NCBI GenBank assembly: GCA_934394595.1
Contig: CAKRRX010000018.1
Span: forward strand, 1 to 32,068
Direction of reading: 5' to 3'
Source: an uncultured Blautia sp.
Lineage (GTDB): Bacteria; Bacillota; Clostridia; Lachnospirales; Lachnospiraceae
Length of the DNA stretch: 32,068 nucleotides
Position numbers and translations under genes: made by a program. Shown one piece after another: positions 22,460 through 30,732 of this stretch. How positions within the stretch are numbered: position 1 is the stretch's first letter; each line of letters opens with the position of its first letter. The notes under the pieces were generated by a model. It was not told the origin of the DNA and did no database searches. It saw nothing but the letters and a program-made list of their open reading frames with translations.

Positions 22460-23844
22460 TGAGAACAGAGTATAAAAGGGATATCAATGGAAATTATCTG
22501 GTGCTATATGAAACAGAAGAGCCGGATACCACATCTTATCAAGTACGCATGCTGGTAGGAAATATCGTACCTTCTGTTTTGAAATGTAAGGTGCAGGGAA
22601 TTGACGGGCAGTTTATGGTATGTTTTGATATTACCTCAAAGCAGTCTGTTGCAATACTGTATGAAGAAAAGAAAATTGGTTATGAGGATCTGCGTATGAT
22701 TCTGGGAGGCTTTGTGCAGGGAATGGAGGAGATGTCAGAGTATTTGCTAAATCCGGGAAATCTGGTGGTGAAACCAGAATATATGTATGTGGATCTGGAA
22801 AAAAGACAGCTCTATTTTTGCTATCTGCCAGGTTACGAGGAGGATGTGCGGCAGAAATTTCAGGAACTGACAGAATATATTCTTCCAAGGCTGGATCATG
22901 AGGATCAGAAGGCGGTTATGCTGGGATATGGAGTATATCGAAGGGCTCTTGAAGATACATTTCATCTGGAATATGTCAAAAAAGAGCTATATCAGGAAAG
23001 AGAAAACTCAGGAGAAAAGAATCTGGATATGAAATTGCCGGAAGAGAAAACAGAAAATTCTTCGTCTGTTTTGCCGGAAAAGCCACAAAAGATTCCAGAA
23101 CCAGATCTGGAACTTTTATGGAGAGAGGAACCAGAAACATTTTCTGGAGTTTCCAAAAAATCCAGTTCTCCCAGAACAAAAAAATGTCTGTGGAAAATAA
23201 TTTTGGAATGCTGTGGCGGTGGAATGGTGATACTGGTTTTGATTGGGTTAAAAATGTTGGGATATCTTCCTCAGATCTCACTTATAGGGATACTGGGAGG
23301 GGTTATACTGCTTATGGGAATTGCGATGGCGGTGACATTTGTGTACTCTACGAAAAAGCCGGAAAAGGAATCTGAACAGAGGAACGAAACGGAAGAGAAA
23401 AGAGAAAAGAAAACTTTTAGTCCCATGTCTTCAAATATGAAAATGGAGATAGGTGAGAAAAAAGAAAGCCTGGATGAAGGCCAGGTGCTTTCTGCAGAAC
23501 AAGGATATTTCGGCGAGACCACGTTGCTTTCGTCCACTAAGGTAGCAGGCCCGGCTTCCCTGGTGAGCAAAGAACCCGGGGAACTGGCAACAATTTATCT
23601 GAAAGAGGATCTGACGATAATTGGAAAAATGGCAACTGCATCAGATGCAGTGATTGACCTTCCTACAGTAAGCCGTATGCATGCCAAGATACGAAAAAGA
23701 GATCAGGATTATTATCTTACAGATCTGAATTCGCGAAACGGGACTGCAGTAAACGGAAAACTTCTGAAAGCCGATGAAGAATACTGTCTTCAGGATCAGG
23801 ATGAAGTAGACTTTGCACAGGCAAGATATGTATTTCTGAAATAG
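22456..23844 (+). CDS. FHA-domain membrane protein (DUF6382 plus FHA)
   Basis: 462 residues; ATG overlaps the previous stop (ATGATG, so start may be 22456 or 22459). N-terminal 1-175 is the DUF6382-like domain (NYLVLYE, MLVGNIVPSVLKCKVQGIDG, YMYVDLEKRQLYFCYLPGYE). A Lys/Glu/Pro-rich linker follows, then two membrane segments at about 245-300. The FHA domain closes the protein at about 375-460, with VIDLPTVSRMHAKI and LTDLNSRNGTAVNG, the S-R-x-H and NG(T)-x-V-N-G core. Role: binds phosphothreonine peptides, so probably couples Ser/Thr kinase signalling to pilus assembly. No kinase is in the window. Last gene of the Tad operon. Confidence 0.85.
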   Translation: MMRTEYKRDINGNYLVLYETEEPDTTSYQVRMLVGNIVPSVLKCKVQGIDGQFMVCFDITSKQSVAILYEEKKIGYEDLRMILGGFVQGMEEMSEYLLNPGNLVVKPEYMYVDLEKRQLYFCYLPGYEEDVRQKFQELTEYILPRLDHEDQKAVMLGYGVYRRALEDTFHLEYVKKELYQERENSGEKNLDMKLPEEKTENSSSVLPEKPQKIPEPDLELLWREEPETFSGVSKKSSSPRTKKCLWKIILECCGGGMVILVLIGLKMLGYLPQISLIGILGGVILLMGIAMAVTFVYSTKKPEKESEQRNETEEKREKKTFSPMSSNMKMEIGEKKESLDEGQVLSAEQGYFGETTLLSSTKVAGPASLVSKEPGELATIYLKEDLTIIGKMATASDAVIDLPTVSRMHAKIRKRDQDYYLTDLNSRNGTAVNGKLLKADEEYCLQDQDEVDFAQARYVFLK

Positions 23845-23867
23845 ATAAAATCGGTCAAAGGAAACGA

Positions 23868-23896
23868 TTGAGGACCAGCCTGAATTGTGTTATAGT
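23868..23896 (+). promoter_or_regulatory. promoter of the rhomboid gene
   Basis: TTGAGG (23868-23873), 17-bp spacer, TATAGT (23891-23896), 30 bp ahead of the GTG start. Confidence 0.5.
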
Positions 23897-23925
23897 TAAT
23901 ATATAACTTCAGGAGAGGTGTTTGC

Positions 23926-24537
23926 GTGGAAGAATTGAAAAAAGAACTGAGTAAAGAACCTGTAACAGCCGTGTTACTGCTCTTGAATATTATCATATTT
24001 CTTGTTACAGATTTTACCGGAGGAACAGATAATACCATTCATATGCTTGAATGCGGAGCTGCTTATCCACCCTTTATAATGGAAAATGGAGAATACTACC
24101 GCTTGTTTACCTGCATGTTTCTGCATTTTGGCATAGAGCACCTGGCAAATAATATGCTGGTATTGTTTGTTCTGGGACAGCGTCTGGAGCCTGTTGTGGG
24201 GAAAATAAGATTTCTTCTGATTTATTTCCTGGGGGGAATTGGAGGCAACCTTATTTCGCTTGTATTTGATATAAAAGGTGGCAATTATGCGGTATCTGCA
24301 GGTGCTTCCGGAGCAGTATTTGCTGTAATGGGAGCGATGATCTGGGTGGTCATCCGAAACCGTGGAAGGCTTCAGGACATATCTACACGTCAGATGCTGG
24401 TGATGGCAGCTTTTTCTTTATATTTTGGTTTTGCCAGCAGTGGTGTGGATAATGCTGCACATGTTGGTGGAATGATATGCGGAATTTTACTTGCTGTGGT
24501 TTTGTATCATCCTCGTTCTAGTACAAGGGTAATCTGA
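23926..24537 (+). CDS. rhomboid-family intramembrane serine protease
   Basis: 203 residues; GTG start behind AGGAGAGGTG. Six membrane segments are predicted. The catalytic serine is S128 in SAGASGAVFAVMG and the histidine is H179 in DNAAHVGGMICG. The H72-x3-N76 motif (FGIEHLANNMLVLF) supports the oxyanion site. Role: cuts membrane-helix substrates in the bilayer. It follows the Tad operon on the same strand but has its own promoter. Its 3' end overlaps the convergent histidine kinase gene by 31 bp. The substrate is unknown; pilus or sigma-related membrane proteins nearby are candidates. Confidence 0.9.
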   Translation: MEELKKELSKEPVTAVLLLLNIIIFLVTDFTGGTDNTIHMLECGAAYPPFIMENGEYYRLFTCMFLHFGIEHLANNMLVLFVLGQRLEPVVGKIRFLLIYFLGGIGGNLISLVFDIKGGNYAVSAGASGAVFAVMGAMIWVVIRNRGRLQDISTRQMLVMAAFSLYFGFASSGVDNAAHVGGMICGILLAVVLYHPRSSTRVI

Positions 24538-25193
24538 AAGGAGGTTCCCTGTCCTGTGGAACTGCTGACCTTTATGGAACCGTTATGTGCTTCAATGATC
24601 TGGCGGGTAATGGCAAGCCCAAGACCTGTGCCTTCCGGTTTAAAGGTTTTAAAAGGGGTAAAAATCTCTGGCAGTTGTTCCGGGGAAATCCCACATCCGT
24701 TGTCTTCTACAGAAATGAAAAGCTTGCCGGCGGAGCAGCTGGCATGGAACGTTACTTTTCCATTTGGGAAAGTAATGGATTCTGCTGCATTTCGCAGGAG
24801 ATTCAGAAGAGCCTGTTTCATTTTCGCCTGATCAACCGGTATTTCCGGGAGATTTGGAGCAATGTGCAGTTCCAGGGCAATCCCGAGATAATGGAATGTG
24901 GGGATTGTACTGGAAAGGACGGAATTCAGGTAATCTGTCATAGAGGTCTTTTTCAAAGTAAGTCTTCCTGCATTGTTATAATCAGAAAGATCATTGAGAA
25001 GCTGCTTTATGTAATCCAGGTTATCCAGGATATCATTCCAGTAATCATATCCGGTGACTTCCGGATGTGTGGCTTCGATCATCTGAAGTTCACTGCCAAT
25101 CAGCGCTACCGGATTGCGTATTTCATGTGAAACTCTGGACATGATAAAATGAAAATCGTTTTCTGCTTTAGAAAGCTGTTTTTTATTTTGCAT
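24507..25193 (-). CDS. orphan soluble sensor histidine kinase
   Basis: 228 residues, minus strand; ATG behind GAGGTGAT. It has only the transmitter core: dimerisation helix with SH23EIRNP, then a HATPase_c domain with N box (LLNLLRNAAES), G1 (VEDNGCGIS), F box (FTPFKTF) and G2 (GTGLGLAITRQIIEAHNG). There is no membrane segment, PAS or HAMP domain, so the signal must come from a protein partner or from inside the cell. No response regulator lies in the window. Probable promoter on the minus strand: TTGCTA-17-TACACT. It converges on the rhomboid gene with a 31-bp overlap. Confidence 0.88.
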   Translation of the reverse strand: MQNKKQLSKAENDFHFIMSRVSHEIRNPVALIGSELQMIEATHPEVTGYDYWNDILDNLDYIKQLLNDLSDYNNAGRLTLKKTSMTDYLNSVLSSTIPTFHYLGIALELHIAPNLPEIPVDQAKMKQALLNLLRNAAESITFPNGKVTFHASCSAGKLFISVEDNGCGISPEQLPEIFTPFKTFKPEGTGLGLAITRQIIEAHNGSIKVSSSTGQGTSFQITLVLERG

Positions 25194-25302
25194 ATGATCA
25201 CCTCAGGAGAAGTGTAGCATTTGCAGTACGGAATAGCAATTTAAATCGTACTAAAAAAATCTGGAAAATTCGACAGAAAAAATTTAAAAGAAAAATGTGA
25301 TT

Positions 25303-25331
25303 TTGAACGTTGAAAAACGTTGTTATTATAT
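25303..25331 (+). promoter_or_regulatory. promoter of the HIT gene
   Basis: TTGAAC (25303-25308), 17-bp spacer, TTATAT (25326-25331). The spacer contains AACGTT-GAAA-AACGTT, a short direct repeat of a palindrome, which could be a regulator site. Confidence 0.45.
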
Positions 25332-25358
25332 ATCTTTCAGGGAGGAGAAGAGAAAACT

Positions 25359-25763
25359 ATGGATAACTGTATTTTTTGTAAGATTGCAAACGGGGAGATT
25401 CCGTCCGCAACATTGTATGAGGATGAGGAATTCAGAGTAATACTTGATCTGGGTCCTGCTACAAAGGGACATGCATTGATTCTGCCCAAAACACATGCTG
25501 CAAATATCTATGAGATTTCTGAGGATATGGCAGCAAAGGCAATGATCCTGGCAAAGAAAATGGCGACGAAAATGACAAAAGCTCTGAATTGCGATGGTTT
25601 TAACATTGTTCAGAATAATGGAGAACCGGCTGGTCAGACGGTATTCCATTTTCATATGCATCTGATTCCGCGTTATAAAGGCGATGAAGCCGGAATTACC
25701 TGGAATTCAGGTACTCTAACGGATGATGTGAAAAATGAGATCCTGGAGAAAATGAACAGTTAA
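25359..25763 (+). CDS. HIT-family nucleotide-binding protein
   Basis: 134 residues. ATG 25359 chosen behind GGGAGGAGAAG; the upstream TTG at 25320 lies in the promoter region. It starts MDNCIFCKIANGEIPS, the HINT-type opening with a CxxC zinc half-site. The HIT motif H97-F-H99-M-H101 sits in VFHFHMHLIPRY. Role: purine nucleoside phosphoramidate or dinucleotide hydrolase in the cytosol. It precedes the sigma factor by 20 bp and is probably transcribed with it. Confidence 0.9.
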   Translation: MDNCIFCKIANGEIPSATLYEDEEFRVILDLGPATKGHALILPKTHAANIYEISEDMAAKAMILAKKMATKMTKALNCDGFNIVQNNGEPAGQTVFHFHMHLIPRYKGDEAGITWNSGTLTDDVKNEILEKMNS

Positions 25764-25783
25764 ACTGGACAAAGGTACAAGAG

Positions 25784-26308
25784 ATGAATAGTGAAGAATT
25801 CAGACGTTTTTATGAGCAATACTATGAGATCTCAATTAAAGTCGCAAATAAAGTCGTACAGAGTCATTTTATAGCGGAAGATGTCAGTCAGGAAGTTTTT
25901 TGTTATTTTTATAAGATCAGAGACAGGCTGAATATCTCAGATGAGAGAAAGACCCGTTCACTGGTTGTTATGGAAACTACCAATAAGGGAAGAGATTATC
26001 TGAGAAAAGCATACGTCAGACGGGAGATCATGCTGGATAATGAAGTGGCAGAGGTGCACTACCGGAGTTCAGAAAGTGCCGAGGCATCTATTCTTGGAAT
26101 GGAAAAAGCGAAATATCTTTCTATGGCATTTGAAAATCTCAGAAGAAAAAGTCCGGTGAATTACGAAATATTCATGAAAGTAAAAATGCAGGAGATTTCA
26201 ACAGATGAAGTCGCCAGAGAATATGGATTTACAAGAAATAATGTGAATAATAGAGTACTCAGAGCCAGAAACTGGCTGCTGGAAGAGCTTGGCAGATTGG
26301 AAAAATAA
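25784..26308 (+). CDS. small sigma-70 family (ECF-like) sigma factor
   Basis: 174 residues. Region 2 occupies about 1-75: FYEQYYEISIKVANKVV, then the DVSQEVFCYFYKI segment typical of sigma region 2.2-2.3, and an RDYLRKAY helix. Region 4 is at about 115-168, with MQEISTDEVAREYGFTRNNVNNRVLRARNWLLEEL, a helix-turn-helix like that of ECF factors. Role: redirects RNA polymerase. ATG follows AAAGGTACAAGAG, a modest ribosome site. It sits behind the HIT gene, and about 1.2 kb downstream, across murG on the other strand, is a membrane protein with DUF4367 that could be its partner. Confidence 0.82.
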   Translation: MNSEEFRRFYEQYYEISIKVANKVVQSHFIAEDVSQEVFCYFYKIRDRLNISDERKTRSLVVMETTNKGRDYLRKAYVRREIMLDNEVAEVHYRSSESAEASILGMEKAKYLSMAFENLRRKSPVNYEIFMKVKMQEISTDEVAREYGFTRNNVNNRVLRARNWLLEELGRLEK

Positions 26309-26317
26309 TACAACAAA

Positions 26318-26359
26318 ACATCAGCACATATTCGTCAGAAAACGAATATGTGCTGATGT
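26318..26359 (-). terminator. perfect 18-bp hairpin terminator between sigma gene and murG
   Basis: ACATCAGCACATATTCGT (26318-26335) is the exact complement of ACGAATATGTGCTGATGT (26342-26359), loop of 6 nt. On the minus strand it is followed by a T-rich tract, fitting a terminator for murG. On the plus strand the T-run is missing, so termination of the sigma transcript is less sure. Confidence 0.75.
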
Positions 26360-26369
26360 ATATAAGTAC

Positions 26370-27434
26370 TTATGAAAGTCTGCATTCCTCGATCAGGGAA
26401 ACAATGTGCTGAATAGAATTCAGATTTTTGCCAGCTGACATAGCTGCAATGTATTTATCTCGTTCCTGGTACAGCTTCTTGATGGAGTCCAGAAGAGTGG
26501 TATCTGTGATTTCTTCCTCTTCAAGAACCATGCTGTAGCCCTGACGTTCAAAGGAGCGGGCATTGAGAATCTGATCGCCCCGGCTGGCTTTTGCAGACAG
26601 TGGAATCAGCAGATTTGGTTTTGCAAGAGCTGCAAGTTCACAGATTGCATTGGCACCTGCCCGGGAAATCACGATATCAGCAAGTGCGAACATATCAGGA
26701 AGCTGCTCCTGAACGTATTCATATTGTATATAGCCGTCCATCTGAATAGAAGCGTCTGTTTTTCCCTTTCCACAGATGTGAATGACCTGAAATTCCTTCA
26801 GAAGATCAGGAAGGATCTTACGGATGTTTTCATTCACAGAAGCTGCCCCAAGACTTCCTCCAATCACAAGGAGAACTGGTTTGTCAGCTGTAAAGCCGCA
26901 ATATTCTCTGGCACGTTTGGAATCGCCATGGAGCAATTCCTGACGGATGGGGGTTCCGGTGAGAACAGCTTTTTCAGCAGGAAGATTTTTTACTGTCTCA
27001 GGGAAATTGCAGCATATTTTTGATGCATGAGAAAGGCACAGCCTGTTGGCAAGGCCAGGGGTCATATCGGACTCATGGATGATTGCCGGGATATGACGCT
27101 TACCAGCTGCGATTACAACAGGGACGGTTACAAAACCACCTTTAGAGAATACGATATCAGGTTTAAGCTTTTTCATAAGTTTTTTTGCCTGAAAATATCC
27201 TTTCAGAACCCGGAAAGGGTCAGAAAAGTTTTTCCAATCGAAATAACGTCTTAATTTACCGGAAGCAATTCCGTAATAGGGAATCCCCAGCTCCTCGATA
27301 AGCTTTTTCTCGATCCCATCGTAAGAGCCGATGTAGGAGATCTCATAGCCTTTTTCCTTTAATGCAGGGATCAGGGCGATATTCGGGGTAACATGTCCGG
27401 CGGTACCGCCACCGGTGAGTATAATATGTTTCAT
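26370..27434 (-). CDS. murG: MurG UDP-GlcNAc:lipid I N-acetylglucosaminyltransferase
   Basis: 354 residues, minus strand; ATG behind AGGAGG. N-terminal Rossmann domain opens with [15 protein letters not shown] and holds [15 protein letters not shown] and [14 protein letters not shown]. The C-terminal domain has [15 protein letters not shown] and [27 protein letters not shown] for UDP-GlcNAc binding. Role: makes lipid II from lipid I on the inner membrane face. It stands alone here, away from the usual division and cell-wall (dcw) cluster, and reads against both neighbours. A strong hairpin ends it. Confidence 0.95.
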   Translation of the reverse strand: MKHIILTGGGTAGHVTPNIALIPALKEKGYEISYIGSYDGIEKKLIEELGIPYYGIASGKLRRYFDWKNFSDPFRVLKGYFQAKKLMKKLKPDIVFSKGGFVTVPVVIAAGKRHIPAIIHESDMTPGLANRLCLSHASKICCNFPETVKNLPAEKAVLTGTPIRQELLHGDSKRAREYCGFTADKPVLLVIGGSLGAASVNENIRKILPDLLKEFQVIHICGKGKTDASIQMDGYIQYEYVQEQLPDMFALADIVISRAGANAICELAALAKPNLLIPLSAKASRGDQILNARSFERQGYSMVLEEEEITDTTLLDSIKKLYQERDKYIAAMSAGKNLNSIQHIVSLIEECRLS

Positions 27435-27523
27435 AGGGGCCTCCTAAAAGAATCTTTTTATTTTATAAATATGAACCCCTGTGAATGAATTGTCAAGGAA
27501 AGAAAAAAATCTGGGAGAAAAAA

Positions 27524-28507
27524 ATGGGTAGAGAGATGAATGACACAGAACTGGATAAGCTGTTGGAAGAGGAAATGATAAGAGAAGCAGAAATGATTGA
27601 ACATAGTCTGCTTTGTGATGATCAGACAGAGGATGTCCATGTATCTGAAGAAGAAATTGAAAGATCTTATGCCAGGCTCATGAAGCGCCTGAAAGCTGAA
27701 GGACTCTGTCAGGAGAAAAAACAGGAACAGCAGGGCGCACAGATTGTTGAATTTCCAGGAAAGCGCAGCAGTGCAGGAATTTCGGGAAAAGAACATGTTT
27801 CTGCCCGAAGTTTAAAAGAAGAGGAGTCAAAAGAAAAAACTTCCGGGGATAAGAAAACAGAAGATAAAATATCCCGGGAGGAGCTTTTGCAGGAGGCAAA
27901 GCTTCTGCTTCCGCTGCCTGAAAAGTCAGGAAGGCTGGGTAAGATCGCAAGCATAGCTGTGATCTGTGCGATCAGTATACTGGCCGGAAGTATGACAAGT
28001 GAGGCAAGCCGTGGAAATTTTCTCCAGACGCTCAAATATATAAGTGGAACGGATACCGGAACCAGTGTTGGAAATACCGGAGACGTGACAGAAGGACAGG
28101 ACGAAGGGGATGCGCTAAGAAGCATTTCTGAAGTACTGGGGATTTCGGTGCCTGTTTTGTGGTATCGCCCGGAGGGTATGGAATTTCAGAATTTTACCAT
28201 TTATGAAGATGTCGAAGCTGCGACTATGGAATATTTATATAAGGGAAACATACTTTCTTTGTATGTCGCTGACAGAAAAAGTAAGGCAGCAGAAGACAGC
28301 ATCAGTCTTAGCAGGACACTCAGCCAGAAGCCGCAGAATGTTCAGATTGCTGCCGGAAATATCACAGCCTCTGTCTGGGGGAGCAGTTCAGGGGAAGAAA
28401 CACTAGATGGCTGTTTTGCACAGTGGATAAAGGATGACTGTTTCTATCAGCTTAGTGGAAAAATCGAGACAGAAGAAATGATTAAGATAATTGAAAACAT
28501 GAAATAA
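27524..28507 (+). CDS. single-pass membrane protein with DUF4367 (anti-sigma-like)
   Basis: 327 residues from ATG 27524, chosen for GGGAG at 27511-27515. The frame extends back to 27485 without a ribosome site. Cytosolic N-terminal part (1-135) is charged and helical: LLEEEMIREAEMIEHSLL, then EEEIERSYARLMKRLKAEG. One membrane segment follows at about 140-160 (IASIAVICAISILAGSMTSEA). The outside part holds the DUF4367-like domain at about 200-325 (PVLWYRPEGMEFQNFTIY, GNITASVWGSSSGEE, DDCFYQLSGKI). This layout resembles membrane anti-sigma proteins of clostridia. Its partner would be the sigma factor at 25784, though murG lies between on the other strand. Inferred, not shown. Confidence 0.75.
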   Translation: MGREMNDTELDKLLEEEMIREAEMIEHSLLCDDQTEDVHVSEEEIERSYARLMKRLKAEGLCQEKKQEQQGAQIVEFPGKRSSAGISGKEHVSARSLKEEESKEKTSGDKKTEDKISREELLQEAKLLLPLPEKSGRLGKIASIAVICAISILAGSMTSEASRGNFLQTLKYISGTDTGTSVGNTGDVTEGQDEGDALRSISEVLGISVPVLWYRPEGMEFQNFTIYEDVEAATMEYLYKGNILSLYVADRKSKAAEDSISLSRTLSQKPQNVQIAAGNITASVWGSSSGEETLDGCFAQWIKDDCFYQLSGKIETEEMIKIIENMK

Positions 28508-28551
28508 TTATAATGGTATGATTATTTGGTTCTGAATAAGGGGGAATCTAT

Positions 28552-30165
28552 ATGAAGATCACTTTTATTGGAGCAACTCATGAAGTTACTGGCAGCTGTT
28601 ATTATCTTGAGGCAGCTGGGAAAAAGTTTCTTGTGGACTGTGGAATGGAGCAGGGTCCCAATTATTATGAAAATAAGGAGATTCCTGTTTCACCGGGGGA
28701 ACTGGATTTTGTTCTTCTGACCCATGCACATATGGATCATTCCGGAAATCTTCCAGCACTTTATGCAAAAGGGTTTAAGGGCCCTATTTATGCTACAGAA
28801 GCAACCTGCAATCTTTGTGATATCATGCTTCGTGACAGTGCGCACATCCAGATGTTTGAGGCAGAATGGAGAAATCGAAAGGCGCGCAGACAGGGAAAAG
28901 AGGCTTTTGTACCAGCCTATACCATGGAAGATGCCATGGGTGTGCTTCACAATTTTGTAGGTTGTCCTTATGACAAGGGAATCATACCAGGAGACGGACT
29001 GCGGGTGAAATTTGTGGATGCAGGACATTTGCTGGGATCTGCAAGTATTGAACTTCAGATTGTGGAAGATGGAGTGGAGAAGACGATTGTATTTTCAGGA
29101 GATATTGGAAATACCAATCAGCCTCTGATACGGAATCCGCAGTATCTGCATCAAGCAGATTATGTGGTGATGGAATCCACTTACGGAGACAGAAGTCATG
29201 GGGAGAGGCCGGATTATGTGAAGCTTTTAGCTGAAATCATACAGGAGACTTTTGACAGAGGCGGCAATCTGGTGGTTCCTTCTTTTGCAGTAGGGCGTAC
29301 CCAGGAAATGCTTTACTTTATCAGACAGATCAAGGCAGAAGGTCTGATTCACGGACATGATGGATTTAAAGTGTTTGTAGACAGCCCGCTGGCAAATGAG
29401 GCTACGAATATTTTTGGAGTGCATAAATATGATTGCTTTGATGAGGAAGCACTGGATCTGATTCAGAAAGGAATCAATCCTCTTAGCTTTCCGGGATTAA
29501 AGATTTCGGTTACAAGTGATGATTCAAGGGCAATAAATTTTGATGAAGAATGTAAAGTGATCATTTCAGCCAGTGGTATGTGTGATGCCGGACGGATCAA
29601 GCATCATCTGAAGCATAATCTGTGGAGGGAAGACAGTACGATCCTTTTTGTGGGATACCAGGCAGAGGGAACGATTGGCCGTGCGCTGCTAGAGGGGGCG
29701 CCGGAGGTGAAGCTGTTTGGGGAGCCGGTGCATGTAGCGGCAAAAATCTGCCGTATGCCGGGAATCAGCGGGCATGCAGATGTAAATGGCTTGATTGACT
29801 GGATTCAGGCATTTGATAAAAAGCCGGAAAAAGTATTTATCACCCATGGAGAGGATAGTGTGACAGAACTTTTTGCAGCCAGACTGCGGGATGAAATGGG
29901 ATATGATACCTATGCTCCATTCAGTGGAACTGTATTTGATCTGGAAAGAAGGGAGTTTCTGTATGAAGCGCAGGGAATTAAGATACAGAAAGCAGAAGTT
30001 CGGAAAACTTCGAAAGCAGCAAGGGCTTACGAGAAACTTCTTGCGCTTGGACACAGACTTCTTTCGGTTATCCGGAAAAATGAAGGATGTCCAAATAAAG
30101 ATCTGGAAAAATTTTCCAGAGAAATTCAGTCTCTTTGCGATAAATGGGACAGAACGGATGTATAA
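28552..30165 (+). CDS. metallo-beta-lactamase / beta-CASP RNA-processing type protein
   Basis: 537 residues; ATG behind AAGGGGGA. Motif 2 is H58-A-H60-M-D62-H63 in VLLTHAHMDHSGN. An aspartate follows in FSGDIGNT, and the beta-CASP insert contains FVDSPLANEAT and a SASGMCDAGRIKHHL motif. The C-terminal histidine motifs are ISGHADVNGLIDWI and FITHGED. A helical basic tail of about 60 residues ends the protein (RKTSKAARAYEKLLALGHRLLSV). This fits the YpfP/CPSF73-like MBL fold family, which cuts RNA. Exact role unknown. Single-gene transcript, ended by a strong GC hairpin. Confidence 0.9.
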   Translation: MKITFIGATHEVTGSCYYLEAAGKKFLVDCGMEQGPNYYENKEIPVSPGELDFVLLTHAHMDHSGNLPALYAKGFKGPIYATEATCNLCDIMLRDSAHIQMFEAEWRNRKARRQGKEAFVPAYTMEDAMGVLHNFVGCPYDKGIIPGDGLRVKFVDAGHLLGSASIELQIVEDGVEKTIVFSGDIGNTNQPLIRNPQYLHQADYVVMESTYGDRSHGERPDYVKLLAEIIQETFDRGGNLVVPSFAVGRTQEMLYFIRQIKAEGLIHGHDGFKVFVDSPLANEATNIFGVHKYDCFDEEALDLIQKGINPLSFPGLKISVTSDDSRAINFDEECKVIISASGMCDAGRIKHHLKHNLWREDSTILFVGYQAEGTIGRALLEGAPEVKLFGEPVHVAAKICRMPGISGHADVNGLIDWIQAFDKKPEKVFITHGEDSVTELFAARLRDEMGYDTYAPFSGTVFDLERREFLYEAQGIKIQKAEVRKTSKAARAYEKLLALGHRLLSVIRKNEGCPNKDLEKFSREIQSLCDKWDRTDV

Positions 30166-30170
30166 AAAAT

Positions 30171-30190
30171 CCCCCGGATTTTTCCGGGGG
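30171..30190. terminator. bidirectional terminator
   Basis: CCCCCGGA (30171-30178) pairs with TCCGGGGG (30183-30190). A-rich sequence on the left gives a T-run when read on the minus strand, so it best serves the TSCPD gene. On the plus strand it closes the MBL gene, with a weaker TATTTC tail. Confidence 0.75.
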
Positions 30191-30233
30191 TATTTCATCC
30201 TTTTAGAATGATTTTATAACAGGATTTTTTTTA

Positions 30234-30476
30234 TCAGGAAAGAGATCCTTTTAATGCGGTAGCCAGCTGATCTGGACATGAAGTTGGGCGGGAACCACAT
30301 CTAATGCCTTCCAGACGGCTGATCACTTCTTTTGCAGGCATGCCTTCTACCAGTTTGGCTACGCCCTGGGTATTTCCGGAACAGCCACCGATGAATTTTA
30401 CATTGTGAACTCTCTGCTCATCATCAAGCTCATATTCGATTGCCATAGAGCAAGTACCTTTTGTTGTGTATCTCAT
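30234..30476 (-). CDS. TSCPD-domain protein (TIGR03905 type)
   Basis: 80 residues, minus strand. I place the start at 30476 behind CCGGAGGT; the frame runs back to 30548 but crosses the promoter region. The whole protein is one TSCPD domain: MRYTTKGTCSMAIEYELDDE, FIGGCSGNTQGVAKLVEGM, and the C-terminal CGSRPTSCPDQLATAL. Cysteines in CS, GGC, RCG and SCPD are those of the family. TSCPD domains also form the C-terminal zinc part of NrdJ-type ribonucleotide reductases. Role of the free-standing form is not established. An extended -10 box TGCTATAAT lies on the minus strand at about 30526-30534. Confidence 0.85.
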   Translation of the reverse strand: MRYTTKGTCSMAIEYELDDEQRVHNVKFIGGCSGNTQGVAKLVEGMPAKEVISRLEGIRCGSRPTSCPDQLATALKGSLS

Positions 30477-30649
30477 TTTTATACCTCCGGTTATTTCGTA
30501 TAAATTCAATTTATAAATTACCACCCTATTATAGCAGAACCTTTTCAAAGATGCCAGTAAAACGTCGGAGTAAAAAATATTCCAATGGCAGCCGGAGAAA
30601 TAAAAGTGTTTTTCATTAAAATACCTGTGAGAAATAAAAGAAAATTAAG

Positions 30650-30678
30650 TTGGACATGAAGTAATCTTTTGGTATAAT
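30650..30678 (+). promoter_or_regulatory. promoter of the MTA/SAH nucleosidase gene
   Basis: TTGGAC (30650-30655), 17-bp spacer, TATAAT (30673-30678), 55 bp ahead of the ATG. Confidence 0.6.
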
Positions 30679-30732
30679 ACCAATTGATAAAAGATAACAC
30701 ATAAATTCACACAGATTGATAACAGGAGAATT

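Noticed and set aside
23926..24537. Rhomboid protease as a member of the Tad operon
   Set aside because: An 81-bp gap with a TTGAGG-17-TATAGT promoter separates it from the FHA gene, unlike the overlapping Tad genes.
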